Of a DNA stretch of 7,356 nt, positions 5,106-7,356 are shown piece after piece. The DNA is taken from positions 1-7,356 of the forward strand of contig JAESTB010000367.1 of assembly GCA_016763815.1 (NCBI GenBank). The letters run 5' to 3'. A program made the translations under genes and the position numbers. Source of the DNA: Arenicella sp. Its GTDB lineage: Bacteria; Pseudomonadota; Gammaproteobacteria; Arenicellales; Arenicellaceae. The notes under the pieces are model-generated. The model ran no database searches and had not been told where the DNA came from. It saw only the letters and a program-made list of their open reading frames with translations. Numbering within the stretch: the stretch's first letter is position 1; each line of letters opens with the position of its first letter.

Positions 5106-6284
5106 ATGAGGGTTGTTATTGCGGGAGCCGGAATCGGCGGCCTAACGGCCGCACTATGTTTGACCAAGGCGGGGCATGATGTCCACGTGCTCGAGAGCGC
5201 TCCGGTGTTCCTCGATATCGGCGCCGGCATTCAATGCGGAGCTAATGCTCTTTGTGTAATGCAGCATCTCGATGTGTTAGATGCGTTAATGAAAGTTGGC
5301 GTGACTCCGGAGCGAGTAGAGTTCAGAGATTATCAAACGGGTTCATCGTTGCATACGATGGATTTGGGCCAGTCGTATCAAGACAGTTATGGCGCGCCCT
5401 ATTTGCACCTACATCGCTCCGATTTGCATAGTGTCTTACTCGGTGCATTTCTAGACCGACAGCCCAACGGTCTTAGCTTAAATAACAAGGTTACTTCATA
5501 TCACGAGAGCTCGGATTCGGTTCGAATAGAACTCGGTAACGCAGAGCCACTTGAGGCTGATTTGCTGATTGCGGCAGATGGCATTAACTCGGTGGTTCGC
5601 AAGCAGTTACTTGGCCACACTCCCGCGACCTTTACCGGTAATGTGGCCTGGAGGGGAGTTGTGCCAGTCGAGCGCTTACCCAAAGATTGGATGGATACGG
5701 TTGTGTCAAATTTTGTTGGCCCAAACAAACATATGGTGCTGTACTACCTGCGTCAAAAACGGTTAGCAAACTTTGTTGGCGTAGTTGAAAACAAAGCGTG
5801 GGATGGGAGTTCTTGGTCTGCCAAAGCGCCATGGCAAGAACTGAGTAATGATTTTAAAGATTGGCACCCAGCTGTAAGAAGTATTATTGAAGCAGTAGAC
5901 AAAGACAGCTGTTATCGGTGGGCACTGTATAACCATCAGCCATTCCGAAATTGGAGTTCTAGCCGAGTAACGCTACTTGGCGACGCGGCGCATGCGACCT
6001 TGCCGTTCTTGGCATCTGGCGCGGCTATGGCGATTGAAGATGGGCGTATATTGCAGCGATCTATTGATCAAGCTTCAAGTTTGGCCGACGGTTTACAGTT
6101 GTATCAGCGCAATAGATTTGAGCGCACAGCAAAGATTCAAAGTACCTCGGTGCGTGCTGGCAAGCTCTACCACTTTAAAACTAGCTTAATGCGAAAAGCG
6201 GCCTTCACGGCGCTGAAAAAAGTCGGCGCACGTCAACAAGCGTATTTACCGGAATACGACGCTAATACGGTTAAACTGATTTAA
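5106..6284 (+). CDS. FAD-dependent monooxygenase, salicylate hydroxylase-like
   Basis: A 392-residue class A flavoprotein monooxygenase (PHBH/salicylate hydroxylase fold), expected to hydroxylate an aromatic or cyclic substrate using NAD(P)H, FAD and O2 in the cytosol. Visible: GAGIGG dinucleotide loop (7-12) with Glu30 closing the Rossmann strand, the GAGIQ segment (39-43), AWRG (181-184), the DG motif at AADG (156-159) that contacts NAD(P)H and FAD, and the GD motif LLGDAAHATLPFLASGAA (290-307) binding FAD. All key residues are present and the length is normal, so it should be active. A start at 5070 would overlap the dehydrogenase and adds residues before the flavin strand, so 5106 is chosen. 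There is no strong ribosome binding site, and translation may be coupled to the upstream gene. Substrate cannot be read; the CoA-enzyme neighbours would also allow an aryl- or cyclic acyl-CoA. Confidence 0.92.
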   Translation: MRVVIAGAGIGGLTAALCLTKAGHDVHVLESAPVFLDIGAGIQCGANALCVMQHLDVLDALMKVGVTPERVEFRDYQTGSSLHTMDLGQSYQDSYGAPYLHLHRSDLHSVLLGAFLDRQPNGLSLNNKVTSYHESSDSVRIELGNAEPLEADLLIAADGINSVVRKQLLGHTPATFTGNVAWRGVVPVERLPKDWMDTVVSNFVGPNKHMVLYYLRQKRLANFVGVVENKAWDGSSWSAKAPWQELSNDFKDWHPAVRSIIEAVDKDSCYRWALYNHQPFRNWSSSRVTLLGDAAHATLPFLASGAAMAIEDGRILQRSIDQASSLADGLQLYQRNRFERTAKIQSTSVRAGKLYHFKTSLMRKAAFTALKKVGARQQAYLPEYDANTVKLI

Positions 6285-6307
6285 TTAAAATTCACTAAAA
6301 ACGATAA

Positions 6308-6322
6308 GCTCGCTGAACGAGC
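6308..6322 (+). other. Hairpin between monooxygenase and racemase genes
   Basis: GCTCG (6308-6312) pairs with CGAGC (6318-6322) over a CTGAA loop. It ends four bases before the GGAG that serves the racemase start. There is no T-tract, so it is not a terminator. It could mark an mRNA processing site or modulate translation of the third gene. Confidence 0.45.
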
Positions 6323-6325
6323 AAC

Positions 6326-6329
6326 GGAG
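6326..6329 (+). promoter_or_regulatory. Ribosome binding site of the racemase gene
   Basis: GGAG is seven bases before the ATG at 6337. It is the only clear Shine-Dalgarno in this operon, suggesting the third gene is translated independently of the second. Confidence 0.7.
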
Positions 6330-6336
6330 TTAAATA

Positions 6337-7356
6337 ATGGGCCCATTATCTGGTTTAAAAGTAATCGAAATGTCAGCAATTGGGCCAGTGCCCTTAGCGG
6401 GTATGTTGTTGGCCGATATGGGTGCTGATGTGGTAATCATCGATAAAGCCAATGACCCTTGGAAGATGCCGGGTGATGTTTTGCGTCGCGGCAAACGCTC
6501 TATCGAAGTCGACATGAAGTCAGCAGAAGGTACCGCTACCGCACGGACATTAATTGAGCGTGCCGATATCGTTATCGAAGGCTTCAGGCCCGGTGTTATG
6601 GAGCGGCTAGGAATTGGACCAGAAGTATTTGAGGAGGCAAATCCCAAACTAATTTATGGGCGTATGACCGGTTGGGGGCAAACTGGCCCGTTGTCGCAGG
6701 CGGCCGGTCACGACATCAATTACATCGCCATTACTGGAGCATTGAACGCCATCGGGCGGCCCGGTAGCGCACCAGTCCCGCCGCTTAATCTGGTCGGTGA
6801 CTATGGCGGCGGAACCATGTTTCTCGTTATGGGTGTTTTAGCCGCATTGCATGAAAGCAAAGCCTCGGGAAAAGGTCAGATCGTTGATGCGGCAATTACC
6901 GAAGGCACCGCCAACCTAATGTCGATGTTCTACACTATGAGCAATATAGGTGCCTGGTCTACTCGACGAGCGTCGAACTTATTAGATTCGGCTGCACATT
7001 TTTACGACAGCTATGAAACGAGTGATTCGAAGTTTATTACTCTCGTGGCAATCGAACCGCATTTTTACGCGTTGATGAAAGAGAAAATGGGCTTAAGTGA
7101 AGAGGACTTCGGTAAACAAAATGATCCAAAAAAATGGCCTGAGTTGAAAGCAAAACTGGCCGTGGTGGTGGCCAGCAAAACTCAGCAACAATGGTGCGAT
7201 ATTATGGAAGGAACTGACGTCTGCTTCGCGCCAGTATTGGATTTTCTAGAGGCTCCGAATCACCATCATATGCAGGCACGCAATGCCTATGTCGAGATTG
7301 ATGGCAAAGTTCAACCAGCGCCATCACCAAAATTTAGTCGCACTAAGTCTGAAATC
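6337..7356 (+). CDS. Alpha-methylacyl-CoA racemase (CoA-transferase family III), 3' end missing
   Basis: The window contains 340 codons with no stop, so the gene continues past the edge; the family is usually 360-380 residues, so little is missing. It is a CaiB/BaiF-type enzyme, specifically of the racemase branch. The N-terminus GLKVIEMSAIGPVPLAGMLL is the family signature; GADVVIID (29-36), the RGKRSIEVD strand (51-59) and EGFRPGVMERLG (81-92) follow. The catalytic residues of the Mycobacterium tuberculosis racemase (His126, Asp156, Glu241) have exact counterparts one position earlier: His125 in GHDINY, Asp155 in NLVGDYGGG and Glu240 in AIEPHFY. It interconverts the (2R) and (2S) forms of 2-methylacyl-CoA thioesters, as needed for beta-oxidation of branched, isoprenoid or sterol side chains. 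Third gene of the operon, 52 bases after the monooxygenase. Confidence 0.94.
   Translation, partial: MGPLSGLKVIEMSAIGPVPLAGMLLADMGADVVIIDKANDPWKMPGDVLRRGKRSIEVDMKSAEGTATARTLIERADIVIEGFRPGVMERLGIGPEVFEEANPKLIYGRMTGWGQTGPLSQAAGHDINYIAITGALNAIGRPGSAPVPPLNLVGDYGGGTMFLVMGVLAALHESKASGKGQIVDAAITEGTANLMSMFYTMSNIGAWSTRRASNLLDSAAHFYDSYETSDSKFITLVAIEPHFYALMKEKMGLSEEDFGKQNDPKKWPELKAKLAVVVASKTQQQWCDIMEGTDVCFAPVLDFLEAPNHHHMQARNAYVEIDGKVQPAPSPKFSRTKSEI

Noticed and set aside
4887..6647. Minus-strand and off-frame open frames over the dehydrogenase, monooxygenase and racemase
   Set aside because: All lie within genes whose catalytic motifs are intact in the plus-strand frame.
1..7356. CRISPR array, tRNA gene, riboswitch, attachment site or complete insertion sequence
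   Set aside because: No regularly spaced repeats with unique spacers, no tRNA cloverleaf signature, no recognised aptamer, and no full transposase or matching terminal repeats were seen.

Overview
The window looks like a piece of a gammaproteobacterial chromosome, probably from a marine or other environmental lineage. The first 48 bases match the 3' end of a gamma-type 5S rRNA and run straight into a strong intrinsic terminator, so an rRNA operon ends here. Catabolic genes at the other end (acyl-CoA racemase, HSD10-like dehydrogenase, FAD monooxygenase) fit a heterotroph that degrades branched, cyclic or aromatic compounds. Genus cannot be read from the sequence.

There are three blocks. (1) 1-600: 5S rRNA tail, rRNA terminator, and a lone IS66-type TnpA-like gene closed by its own terminator, with no tnpB or tnpC behind it. 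(2) 600-4100: a loosely packed stretch, mostly minus strand. It holds two unrelated class I SAM-dependent methyltransferases (one built like a protein arginine methyltransferase, one UbiE/Methyltransf_11-like), long gaps with stops in all frames, several very short ORFs, and the truncated N-terminal part of a possible exostosin-like glycosyltransferase. It reads like an accessory island beside an rRNA operon, partly decayed. (3) 4075-7356: a boundary zone with an 18-bp perfect palindrome and a 23-bp tandem repeat, then a compact plus-strand operon: HSD10-like SDR dehydrogenase, salicylate-hydroxylase-like FAD monooxygenase (7-nt gap), and an alpha-methylacyl-CoA racemase (52-nt gap) that runs off the right edge.

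The three operon genes make biochemical sense together. The racemase would set the 2-methyl stereocentre of a branched acyl-CoA, the dehydrogenase would oxidise a 3-hydroxyacyl-CoA or similar alcohol, and the monooxygenase would hydroxylate a ring. Substrate and order of steps are inference. The most unusual single gene is the PRMT-like methyltransferase: it keeps both double-E glutamates at canonical spacing but has TSW in place of the THW loop. No CRISPR array, tRNA, complete IS or obvious defence system is visible. I did not find a convincing new multi-gene system; the best candidates are the methyltransferase pair with its surroundings and the palindrome/repeat boundary.
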